DNA of 8,402 nt. It comes from UBA11524 sp963617205 (GTDB lineage Bacteria > Bacillota > Clostridia > Christensenellales > Aristaeellaceae). The stretch is from contig CAVEOA010000050.1 in NCBI GenBank assembly GCA_963617205.1, positions 1 to 8,402 on the forward strand, in the 5' to 3' direction. Shown in pieces: positions 1 to 5,349 of this stretch. Numbering within the stretch: the first letter of the stretch is position 1; each line of letters starts with the position of its first letter. Position numbers and translations under genes: made by a program. The notes under the pieces were generated by a model. That model had not been told where the DNA came from. It saw nothing but the letters and a program-made list of their open reading frames with translations, and did not search any database.

Positions 1-103
1 AGCGACCAAAGGGCTTTCCGGTCGCCCTTTGGAAACCTTCGGACATGCAATCTTCTTTTCCATAGTGGTTTTGTAATGAGGCTACTTCATTACAACTATG
101 CAA
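1..103 (+). repeat. Hairpin repeat copy R1 (partial, left edge)
   Basis: A 9-bp stem (6-14 with 24-32, CCAAAGGGC/GCCCTTTGG) closes the loop TTTCCGGTC, followed by a tail containing CCTTCGG and TTTTCCATAGTGG. Bases 1-74 are the reverse complement of 2979-3052 with 2 mismatches in 74. The similarity then fades over the next 25-30 bases. A small perfect hairpin (ATGCAG-CC-CTGCAT, 104-117) follows. In the inverted partner the unit is extended by a CGCTC-CGCA-GAGCG hairpin, so this copy probably continues left of the window. Confidence 0.85.
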
Positions 104-188
104 ATGCAGCCCTGCATGATGCCGAAGCAATCAAAATCACGCGAAGCCTGAAAAAGATAATTCCTTTCTATTTTTCTTTCTCCCCTCC

Positions 189-217
189 TTGCATAGGGAT
201 TCAAATTATGCTACAAT
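189..217 (+). promoter_or_regulatory. Promoter of the GH94 gene
   Basis: TTGCAT (189-194) and TACAAT (212-217) are separated by 17 bp. A TG at 209-210 makes an extended -10 (TGCTACAAT). The predicted transcript start is near 224, giving a leader of about 93 nt before the start codon at 317. Confidence 0.75.
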
Positions 218-226
218 AGCGGCAGA

Positions 227-236
227 AAAACGTTTT
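227..236. promoter_or_regulatory. LacI-type operator 1
   Basis: The perfect palindrome AAAACGTTTT begins a few bases after the predicted transcript start. A central CG flanked by A/T runs is the usual form of LacI/CcpA-family operators. Its position at about +4 to +13 suits repression by blocking the promoter. The repressor is not in the window. Confidence 0.7.
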
Positions 237-260
237 CGGAAGAAGAGGAGCTTTGGGACA

Positions 261-272
261 GAAAACGTTTTC
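261..272. promoter_or_regulatory. LacI-type operator 2
   Basis: The 12-bp perfect palindrome GAAAACGTTTTC shares its 10-bp core with operator 1. The centres are 35 bp apart. Two sites in one leader suggest cooperative binding or a roadblock by one LacI-family sugar repressor. A catabolite (CcpA) site is the alternative reading. Confidence 0.7.
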
Positions 273-316
273 GTAACACGTCAGCTCAACATGATGAACG
301 CAAGGAGGCGTCCGCT

Positions 317-2710
317 ATGCAATTCGGTTACTTCAACGATGAAGCGCGTGAGTACGTCATTACCGACCCGCGCACGCCCATGCCCTGGGCAAATTACCTC
401 GGCTCGCCGGAGTACGGCGCCATCGTCACCCAGAACGCCGGCGGCTACAGCTTCGTCAAGTCCGGCGCGGCAGGCAGAATCCTGCGCTACACCTTCAATC
501 AGTTCGATGAGCCCGGACGCTACGTCTACCTGCGCGATGACGAAACGGGCGATTACTGGTCGGCCACGTGGCGCCCGGTCGAAAAGCCGCTGGATGCCTA
601 CAAGACCATCACCCGTCATGGCACGAGCTACACCGAAGTGGAGAGCGAATACAGCGGCATCGCGAGCAAGACGCTGTACTACGTGCCGCTGGGCGCGACG
701 CATGAGGTCTGGCGTGTCGCCGTGACGAACAAGTCCGACAAGGCGCGCACCATCTCCGTCATGTCCTACTGCGAGCTGACCACCGACAGCAACTATGAGC
801 AGGACCTCGTCAACCTGCAGTATACGCAGTTTATCACCACCACCACCTTCCACGGCGACCACCTGATTGAGCACATCAACCAGTTCTGCGGCGTCAACGA
901 AGACGGCGAGAACGGCCGCGAGCGCTGCTTCTGCCTCGCCGGAAGCCCTGTCAAGAGCTACACCGGACGCCGCGAGCGCTTCCTCGGTCAGGGGCGCTTC
1001 TCCAACCCGAAGGGCGTCGTCGACGGCGACCTCGGCAATTCCCTCAACTACAACGGCAATCCCTGCGGCGCGCTGCACACCGTGCTGACGCTCCAGCCCG
1101 GCGAAACGAAAACCATCGCCTTCCTGCTCTCCCAGAAGGGCGAAAAGGCGGCGCGTGCGCTGGTGGACAGCTATCAGGACGTCGCGGCGCGTGTTGACAG
1201 GGAGCTGGCTGCGCTGGTTGATTACTGGCACGGCGAGCTTGCTGCGCTGACAGTTCATACGCCCGATGCGGACTTCAACAGCATGGTCAACACGTGGAAC
1301 GCCTTCCAGTGCTTCACGACGTTCGTGTGGAGCCGTGCGGCCTCGCTGATTTACTGCGGTCAGCGCAACGGTCTGGGCTACCGCGACACCGTGCAGGACA
1401 TTCAGGGCATCATCCACCTCGACCCGAAGATGGCGAAGGAACGCCTTGTGTTCATGCTCAGCGCGCAGGTGCATCACGGCGGCGGTCTGCCGCTGGTGAA
1501 GTTCAACCACAATGCGGGTCATGAGGATTCGCCCGAGGATGACAGCTATGTCCGCGCAACCGGTCATCCGCATTACCGCGCTGATGACGCGCTGTGGCTC
1601 TTCCCGACGGTCTACAAGTACATTGCCGAAACGGGCGACACCGCCTTCATGGACGAGGTCATCCCCTACGCCACCCACGGCGAAGGCACCGTGCTCGACC
1701 ACCTGAAGCGCGCCATTGACTTCTCCATGAATCACCTCGGCGCGCACGGCATGCCTGCCGGTCTCCATGCGGACTGGAATGACTGCCTGCGTCTGGGTGC
1801 CGCGGGCGAAAGCTCCTTCGTGGCGATGCAGCTCTATCTCGCGCTGCGCCTGCTGGATGAGCTGATGCCGAATCGTCCGGAAAACGATGAATATCGCAAG
1901 TACCTGCACGAAAAGGCAGCGGAGCAGAAGGCGCTCATCAACGAGCACTTCTGGGAGGACGACCGTTTCCGCCGCGGCTACAGCGAACAGGGCAGCATCA
2001 TCGGCAGCAAGGACGACCCGGAGGCGTCGATGTGGCTGAATCCGCAGTCCTGGGCAGTCATTTCCGGTCTTGCGACGCCCGAGCAGGCGGAAAAGGCGAT
2101 GCAGACCGCTTTCGAGCAGCTCAACACCCCGTTCGGCGTGGAAATCATGGCACCCTGCTACAAGAAGCATGCGTTTGACGGCGCGAATATGCTGCTCTTC
2201 AATCCCTCGACGAAGGAGAACGGCGGCATCTTCTGCCAGATTCAGGGCTGGGCGATTCTTGCCGAATCGATGCTCGGTCACGGCGGACGCGCCTTCCAGT
2301 ACTTCAAGGAGAGCTGCCCCGCCGCCTACAACGACCGCGCCGAGCTCCGCGAGGCAGAGCCGTATGTCCACACGCAGTTCATCGAGGGTCACGAAACGCC
2401 TCAGCCCGGTCGTGCGCATGTCCACTGGCTGACCGGCACCGCATCGACCGTCATGGTCGGCTGCGTTGAGGGCATCCTGGGTCTGCGGCCCACGCCCGAG
2501 GGACTCGTCATCAGCCCGGCCATCCCTGCCGAATGGGACGGCTTCACGATGGACAAGGTCTTCCGCGGCAAGCATCTGCACATCACGGTTGACAATGCCG
2601 CACATCACGAGGGCGGCGTGCAGCAGGTGCTGGTCAACGGCGTACCCGTTAAGGGTGTCCTGACGGATGATGTCCTCACGGATGGTGCTGACATCAAGGT
2701 TATCATGTAA
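317..2710 (+). CDS. GH94 disaccharide phosphorylase (cellobiose/chitobiose phosphorylase family)
   Basis: Probable cytoplasmic inverting phosphorylase that splits a beta-linked disaccharide with phosphate into a sugar 1-phosphate and a free sugar. The protein is 797 aa, the usual GH94 length, with no signal peptide. The N-terminus (FGYFNDEAREYVIT, then PWANYLG and NAGGYSF) is the characteristic GH94 beta-sandwich. The catalytic (alpha/alpha)6 barrel carries GLGYRDTVQD (352-361), the DWNDCL motif with the general-acid Asp (486-491), KENGGIF (633-639) and WLTGTAS (704-710), whose Thr-Gly contributes to phosphate binding in the family. AAGGAGG at 302-308 lies 8 nt before the ATG and fixes the start. 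Substrate cannot be decided: cellobiose, N,N'-diacetylchitobiose, cellobionate and laminaribiose enzymes share these motifs. One odd point is Gln641, where I recall the phosphate-binding His of chitobiose phosphorylase. No transporter or regulator gene is adjacent; two LacI-type operators precede it. Confidence 0.93.
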   Translation: MQFGYFNDEAREYVITDPRTPMPWANYLGSPEYGAIVTQNAGGYSFVKSGAAGRILRYTFNQFDEPGRYVYLRDDETGDYWSATWRPVEKPLDAYKTITRHGTSYTEVESEYSGIASKTLYYVPLGATHEVWRVAVTNKSDKARTISVMSYCELTTDSNYEQDLVNLQYTQFITTTTFHGDHLIEHINQFCGVNEDGENGRERCFCLAGSPVKSYTGRRERFLGQGRFSNPKGVVDGDLGNSLNYNGNPCGALHTVLTLQPGETKTIAFLLSQKGEKAARALVDSYQDVAARVDRELAALVDYWHGELAALTVHTPDADFNSMVNTWNAFQCFTTFVWSRAASLIYCGQRNGLGYRDTVQDIQGIIHLDPKMAKERLVFMLSAQVHHGGGLPLVKFNHNAGHEDSPEDDSYVRATGHPHYRADDALWLFPTVYKYIAETGDTAFMDEVIPYATHGEGTVLDHLKRAIDFSMNHLGAHGMPAGLHADWNDCLRLGAAGESSFVAMQLYLALRLLDELMPNRPENDEYRKYLHEKAAEQKALINEHFWEDDRFRRGYSEQGSIIGSKDDPEASMWLNPQSWAVISGLATPEQAEKAMQTAFEQLNTPFGVEIMAPCYKKHAFDGANMLLFNPSTKENGGIFCQIQGWAILAESMLGHGGRAFQYFKESCPAAYNDRAELREAEPYVHTQFIEGHETPQPGRAHVHWLTGTASTVMVGCVEGILGLRPTPEGLVISPAIPAEWDGFTMDKVFRGKHLHITVDNAAHHEGGVQQVLVNGVPVKGVLTDDVLTDGADIKVIM

Positions 2711-2723
2711 CAGGCTGCGCCTG
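2711..2723 (+). other. Small hairpin directly after the GH94 stop
   Basis: CAGGC-TGC-GCCTG starts at the base after the stop codon. It is followed by ATTTGGGC rather than a T-run, so it is at best a weak terminator. The GC-rich repeat hairpins further on could also stop or stabilise the transcript. Confidence 0.3.
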
Positions 2724-2782
2724 ATTTGGGCTTGTTCAGCATTGCGCTGATTTTCACTTCATCGCCGTGTTTCAGCAAGCTA

Positions 2783-2882
2783 TCAAGGGGGCTTTCCGGT
2801 CGCGGACTTCGTCCGATTTCTTTCTTGACCCCTTCGGCGGCAGACTTGGTTTCATTTCCATGGTTGAACTTTGGACAAACTG
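2783..2882 (+). repeat. Hairpin repeat copy R2 (disrupted stem)
   Basis: The 5' arm and TTTCCGGTC loop are present (from 2784). The 3' arm is interrupted by a stretch that itself contains the mini-hairpin CGGAC-TTC-GTCCG (2803-2815), and the TTGACCCCTTCGG tail resumes near 2825. The tail (TTTCATTTCCATGGTTGAAC) runs straight into copy R3. Confidence 0.7.
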
Positions 2883-2960
2883 TCAAGGGGGCTTTCCGGT
2901 CGCCCCCTTGACCCCTTCGGGCATACTTGGCTACATTCTCATGGTGGAGCTGTAGCAAAC
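2883..2960 (+). repeat. Hairpin repeat copy R3
   Basis: Stem CAAGGGGGC/GCCCCCTTG at 2884-2892 and 2902-2910 around loop TTTCCGGTC, followed by the ACCCCTTCGGGCATACTTGG tail. It meets the inverted copy R4 tail to tail near 2960. Confidence 0.8.
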
Positions 2961-3062
2961 TGATGAAGAAGCCGCATGACAAAACCACTATGGAAATGAA
3001 GATTGCATGCCCGAAGGTTTCCAAAGGGCGACCGGAAAGCCCTTTGGTCGCTCCGCAGAGCG
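2961..3062 (-). repeat. Hairpin repeat copy R4 (inverted)
   Basis: Stem CCAAAGGGC/GCCCTTTGG at 3021-3029 and 3039-3047 around GACCGGAAA, the complement of the usual loop. Bases 2979-3052 match the reverse complement of 1-74 with 2 mismatches. A second hairpin CGCTC-CGCA-GAGCG follows at 3049-3062. Confidence 0.85.
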
Positions 3063-3071
3063 AAAAGCCTT

Positions 3072-3190
3072 CGACTTGGTTTCATTTCCATGGTTAAGCT
3101 TGGGCAAGCTATTCAAGGGGGCTTTCCGGTCGCCCCCTTGACCCCTTCGGGCATACTTGATTTCTTTTCCATGGTTGAGTTATGGCAAGC
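3072..3190 (+). repeat. Hairpin repeat copy R5 with a preceding tail fragment
   Basis: A tail module (ACTTGGTTTCATTTCCATGG, 3074-3093) leads into stem CAAGGGGGC/GCCCCCTTG at 3114-3122 and 3132-3140, loop TTTCCGGTC, then the usual tail. The hairpin and first 18 tail bases are identical to R3. Confidence 0.8.
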
Positions 3191-3271
3191 TAATAAAGAA
3201 GCCGCACTACAAACCCACTATGGAAAAGTGCATTGCGAAGGGGTTTGGGGGCGAGCGCAAAGCCCCCAAAG
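3191..3271 (-). repeat. Hairpin repeat copy R6 (inverted, variant loop)
   Basis: Stem TTTGGGGGC/GCCCCCAAA at 3244-3252 and 3262-3270. Read in the same sense as the other copies, the loop is TTTGCGCTC instead of TTTCCGGTC. The inverted tail (CCACTATGGAAAAG, CGAAGGGG) precedes it. Both stem arms differ from the other copies yet pair fully. Confidence 0.8.
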
Positions 3272-3295
3272 GTTGCAACAGAAAACAAGTATGCA

Positions 3296-3376
3296 TTTGG
3301 TTTCATTTCCATGGTTGAACTTTGGACAAACTATCAAGGGGGCTTTCCGGTCGCTCCGCAGAGCGAAAAGCCCCAC
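3296..3376 (+). repeat. Hairpin repeat copy R7 (variant, nested hairpin)
   Basis: The tail TTTGGTTTCATTTCCATGG is followed by GGGGCTTT (3339-3346), which pairs with AAAGCCCC (3367-3374). It encloses the same CGCTC-CGCA-GAGCG hairpin (3352-3365) found beside R4. The standard 3' arm is thus replaced by an extension that restores pairing. Confidence 0.75.
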
Positions 3377-3390
3377 AATCACAGAACAGC

Positions 3391-3428
3391 AAAGAGCAGT
3401 TGCCCCTAAATTGAGGCAGCTGCTCTTT
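3391..3428. terminator. Long hairpin, probable terminator of the cupin locus
   Basis: A 14-bp stem (3391-3404 with 3415-3428, one G-T pair) closes a 10-nt loop. It lies about 100 bp beyond the cupin stop and 19 bp beyond the flavodoxin-like remnant, so it fits best as the end of the leftward transcript. T-runs are short on both strands, hence the moderate confidence. Confidence 0.55.
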
Positions 3429-3446
3429 TATCCTGCTTCCCTGTGC

Positions 3447-3518
3447 TTAGCGAAGGGCTGCAACCCACTTCTTCAGCGAATCCTCCGCACGGGAATATAA
3501 TGCAGTCAGCGTCTTTAT
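3447..3518 (-). pseudogene. Possible flavodoxin remnant (internally deleted, start lost)
   Basis: Twelve bases after the cupin stop, and 8 nt after a GGAG, an in-frame stretch reads I-KTLTALYSRAED then SLKKWVAALR and a stop (23 residues). The first part resembles the first beta strand and phosphate loop of small flavodoxins (typically MKTLIVYYSR...). The second looks like a flavodoxin C-terminal helix. The expected ATG is ATA. I infer a large internal deletion plus a lost start codon. Flavodoxin genes are commonly found beside such cupins in Clostridia. The match is short and made by eye, so it could be chance. Confidence 0.35.
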
Positions 3519-3530
3519 GATAACTGCTCC

Positions 3531-3962
3531 TTACAGCTTGCTGTATTCTTCATCCGACACCGGTTCGCACCACTCGTTGCGGCAGCCCTCTCCGGGCACT
3601 TCAACCGCGATGTGGCTGAACCAGCTGTCCTTCTTTGCGCCGTGCCAGTGCTTGACGTTCGCGGAAACCATCACGACAGCGCCTGCCGTCAAGCTGACTG
3701 CCGGCTTGCCTTCCTCCTGATACCATCCCTCCCCTGCCGTACAGAGCAGCAGCTGACCGCCGCCCTTCACCGCGTGATGAATATGCCAGCTGTTGCGGCA
3801 GCCGGGCTCGAACGTCACGTTCGCGGCAAACAGCCCGTCTTTCGGGTCGGTCAGCGGATTCAGGAATGATTCGCCGGTAAAATATTGCGCATAAGCGGTG
3901 TTCGGTATACCCGTGCCGAAGGAATTGACCTGCTCAAATGCGTCCCTGCTGCTGAATTTCAT
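3531..3962 (-). CDS. Small single-domain cupin protein
   Basis: 143-aa cytoplasmic beta-barrel protein of the cupin superfamily (COG1917-like), of the type often associated with carboxymuconolactone-decarboxylase-like or flavodoxin genes. Metal-site residues visible: HIH at 60-62 and Gln70 in motif 1 (QLLLCTAGEG follows), and His105/His107 in KHWHGA of motif 2. Gln instead of Glu in motif 1 is usual for this subgroup. The frame is open to an ATG at 4052, but that ATG lies inside the promoter region. The start at 3962 has AAGGAGG (3971-3977) 8 nt upstream and begins MKFSSRDAFE. It is divergent from merR and carries a MerR-type promoter, so it is probably the regulator's target. The reaction is unknown; a detoxification or redox-stress role is inference from context. 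Confidence 0.85.
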   Translation of the reverse strand: MKFSSRDAFEQVNSFGTGIPNTAYAQYFTGESFLNPLTDPKDGLFAANVTFEPGCRNSWHIHHAVKGGGQLLLCTAGEGWYQEEGKPAVSLTAGAVVMVSANVKHWHGAKKDSWFSHIAVEVPGEGCRNEWCEPVSDEEYSKL

Positions 3963-3983
3963 CAATAATTCCTCCTTGAGCGA

Positions 3984-4012
3984 TTGACAGAACGGCGGAT
4001 GTGCCGTATACT
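3984..4012 (+). promoter_or_regulatory. Promoter of merR
   Basis: TTGACA (3984-3989) and TATACT (4007-4012) with a 17-bp spacer, close to the vegetative consensus. Transcription would start near 4019, giving a leader of about 74 nt that runs through the MerR operator at 4041-4058. The promoter lies inside the 5' leader of the divergent cupin transcript. Confidence 0.7.
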
Positions 4013-4031
4013 GTTCTTGAAGCTCAAGTAA

Positions 4032-4062
4032 ATTGTACAACTTAAAGTACACTTTCAGTCAA
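4032..4062 (-). promoter_or_regulatory. MerR-activated promoter of the cupin gene
   Basis: On the minus strand TTGACT (4062-4057) and TACAAT (4037-4032) are separated by 19 bp. This over-long spacer is the hallmark of promoters that MerR proteins activate by distorting the DNA. The expected transcript start is near 4025, about 62 nt before the cupin start codon. Confidence 0.8.
4041..4058. promoter_or_regulatory. MerR operator
   Basis: The inverted repeat CTTAAAGT-AC-ACTTTCAG has 7 of 8 arm positions matched and sits in the 19-bp spacer between the cupin -35 and -10. It also lies in the merR leader, so bound regulator could limit its own transcription. Confidence 0.78.
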
Positions 4063-4092
4063 TAGGCAAATCACGATTTTCGGAGGTTTTTT

Positions 4093-4557
4093 ATGGTCTA
4101 CACGATCGGGGAAATGGCGAAGCTGCTGGACGTCGCGCCGTCAGCGCTCAGGTACTATGACCGCGAGGGACTGCTGCCGTTCGTCGAGCGGTCGAAGGGC
4201 GGCATCCGCATGTTCCGTGAGGAGGACATCGGCTGGCTGCGCATCATCGGGTGCATGAAGAAGGCGGGCATGTCCATCAGCAGCATTCGGGATTACATCT
4301 CAATGGCGCTCAAGGGCGACGAGACGATTGACGAGCGGCTCAAAATGTTCCAGCATCAGCGCGAGGTGCTGCAGGCGCAGATGGATGAGCTGCATCACAC
4401 GATGGACGTGGTGGACTACAAGTGCTGGTACTACGAGACGGCGAAGGCGGCAGGCAGCGTCGAAGCGCTGCAGACCATGACGCCGGAGGAGGTGCCGGAG
4501 CGCTTCCGCACCATCCGCGCACAGCTGAGCGAAAAAGCAGGGACTGCCTCGAAATGA
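4093..4557 (+). CDS. MerR family transcriptional regulator
   Basis: 154-aa DNA-binding regulator. The N-terminal winged helix-turn-helix is clear: YTIGEMAKLLDVAPSALRYY (3-22), DREGLLPF, then the wing with GGIRMFREEDIGWL (36-49). The second helical part (MKKAGMSISSIRDYI) leads into a dimerisation coiled coil at about residues 77-110. The C-terminal part ends in a DYKCWYYETA stretch (109-118) typical of the clostridial AdhR/YfmP-like group. No cysteine cluster of the metal-sensing members is present apart from Cys54 and Cys111, so the signal is unknown. GGAGG at 4082-4086 is 6 nt before the ATG. It faces away from the cupin gene and shares its control region with it. Its terminator hairpin begins inside the last codons. 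Confidence 0.92.
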   Translation: MVYTIGEMAKLLDVAPSALRYYDREGLLPFVERSKGGIRMFREEDIGWLRIIGCMKKAGMSISSIRDYISMALKGDETIDERLKMFQHQREVLQAQMDELHHTMDVVDYKCWYYETAKAAGSVEALQTMTPEEVPERFRTIRAQLSEKAGTASK

Positions 4558-4573
4558 AGCAGTCCCTTTTTTC
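4539..4573. terminator. Bidirectional terminator between merR and tatD
   Basis: Stem AGGGACTGC (4539-4547) with GCAGTCCCT (4559-4567), loop 11 nt, followed by a six-T run (4567-4572) on the plus strand and by GCTTTTTCG on the minus strand. It overlaps the merR stop and adjoins the tatD stop, so it can end both converging transcripts. Confidence 0.9.
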
Positions 4574-5349
4574 TATTCGTGAATGTTGTAGACCGCCATG
4601 GCGTTGGCCGTTGTGATGTGCGCAAGCTCCTCCATGGGCAATTCACGCAGCGCGGCGAGCTTCTCGGCGACATAGCGGACGTTCGACGGTTCATTGCGCC
4701 TGCCGCGGACAGGCTCCGGCGCGAGGTACGGGCTGTCCGTCTCAATCAGCAGGCGGTCAAGCGGCACATTCACCGCCGCCTCCTGCAGCTTCGGCGCCTT
4801 CTTGAACGTCACGGGGCCGGCGAAGCTGATGTAATAGCCCAGCTTCAGGTATTCCTTCGCAATTTCCCAGCTGCCGGAAAAGCAGTGGATAATGCCGCCG
4901 GTCAGGTGCGTTTTGTGGCGCTTCATCAGGTCGATCATGTCCTGATGCGCATCGCGGATGTGGTACGCCACCGGCAGGCCGAGCGTCCATGCCAGCTCCA
5001 TCTGCTCCTCGCAGACGATCCTCTGCGTTTCGCGCGGCGACAGGTCATAGTAGTAGTCCAGCCCGATTTCGCCGATGGCAACCACCTTGTTTTCCTTCGA
5101 CCAATCGGCAAGCGTTTGCAAATCCTCCGGCTGAAAGCCCTTCGCCTCGTGCGGATGAATGCCGATGGCGGCGTATGCGCCCTCATGCGCGGCGGCGAAA
5201 TCCATGCAGTGGCGCGAGGTTGCCATGTCCGAGCCGATGACGGCATAGCGCGTAACGCCGTTCTCCGTCATCCGCGCAAGCACCTGCTCCCGGTCCTCAT
5301 CAAACTTCGGCTCATCGACGTGGCAGTGCGAGTCAAACAGCGCAATCAT
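4573..5349 (-). CDS. tatD: TatD family metal-dependent hydrolase / DNase
   Basis: 258-aa TIM-barrel hydrolase of the TatD family, whose members act as 3'-5' exonucleases or DNases with divalent metals; the usual length is about 255-265. Metal and active-site residues are in place: DSHCHVD (His8, His10), GIHPH (63-67), GEIGLDYY with Glu94, His130 in AYHIRDA, His155 in HCFSG, and Asp205 in ETDSPYLAPEPVRGRRNEP. The start codon overlaps the metG stop in ATGA (5349-5346) and there is no strong Shine-Dalgarno, so translation is probably coupled to metG. The metG-tatD pairing is common in Firmicutes, where TatD is thought to serve in nucleic acid turnover or repair. Cytoplasmic; complete. It ends at a bidirectional terminator. 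Confidence 0.94.
   Translation of the reverse strand: MIALFDSHCHVDEPKFDEDREQVLARMTENGVTRYAVIGSDMATSRHCMDFAAAHEGAYAAIGIHPHEAKGFQPEDLQTLADWSKENKVVAIGEIGLDYYYDLSPRETQRIVCEEQMELAWTLGLPVAYHIRDAHQDMIDLMKRHKTHLTGGIIHCFSGSWEIAKEYLKLGYYISFAGPVTFKKAPKLQEAAVNVPLDRLLIETDSPYLAPEPVRGRRNEPSNVRYVAEKLAALRELPMEELAHITTANAMAVYNIHE

Larger units (their letters stand above)
2745..3376. repeat. Gene-free array of hairpin repeats, both orientations
   Basis: This 630-bp block between the GH94 gene and the cupin locus holds no credible gene. It is built from a unit of about 80-85 bp: a 9-bp GC-rich stem with a 9-nt loop, then a tail of the form CCCCTTCGGGCATACTTG, TTTCATTTCCATGGTT and (G)GACAAACT. Copies point both ways. 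Stem sequences differ (CAAGGGGGC, CCAAAGGGC, TTTGGGGGC) with matching changes in the opposite arm. The loop is TTTCCGGTC, or TTTGCGCTC in one copy. Spacing and sequence are too irregular for CRISPR. Candidates are a REP/BIME-like or MITE-like element, or repeated structured RNA. No transposase for it is visible here. Confidence 0.85.

Noticed and set aside
281..2608. 775-codon open frame on the minus strand, antisense to the GH94 gene
   Set aside because: It mirrors a GC-rich coding strand, has low-complexity composition without recognisable motifs, and lacks a credible ribosome binding site. The plus-strand GH94 motifs are decisive.
2745..3376. CRISPR array
   Set aside because: Units occur in both orientations, are palindromic over only part of their length, and have no regular unique spacers or cas genes nearby.
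3003..3500. Open frames through the repeat block (for example 165 codons)
   Set aside because: They read through hairpin repeats and give the same short peptides again and again (FRSPPL-like, SMVELW-like); no start signal.
3963..4052. Upstream extension of the cupin frame to an ATG at 4052
   Set aside because: That ATG lies within the MerR operator and upstream of the predicted transcript start, and has no ribosome binding site.
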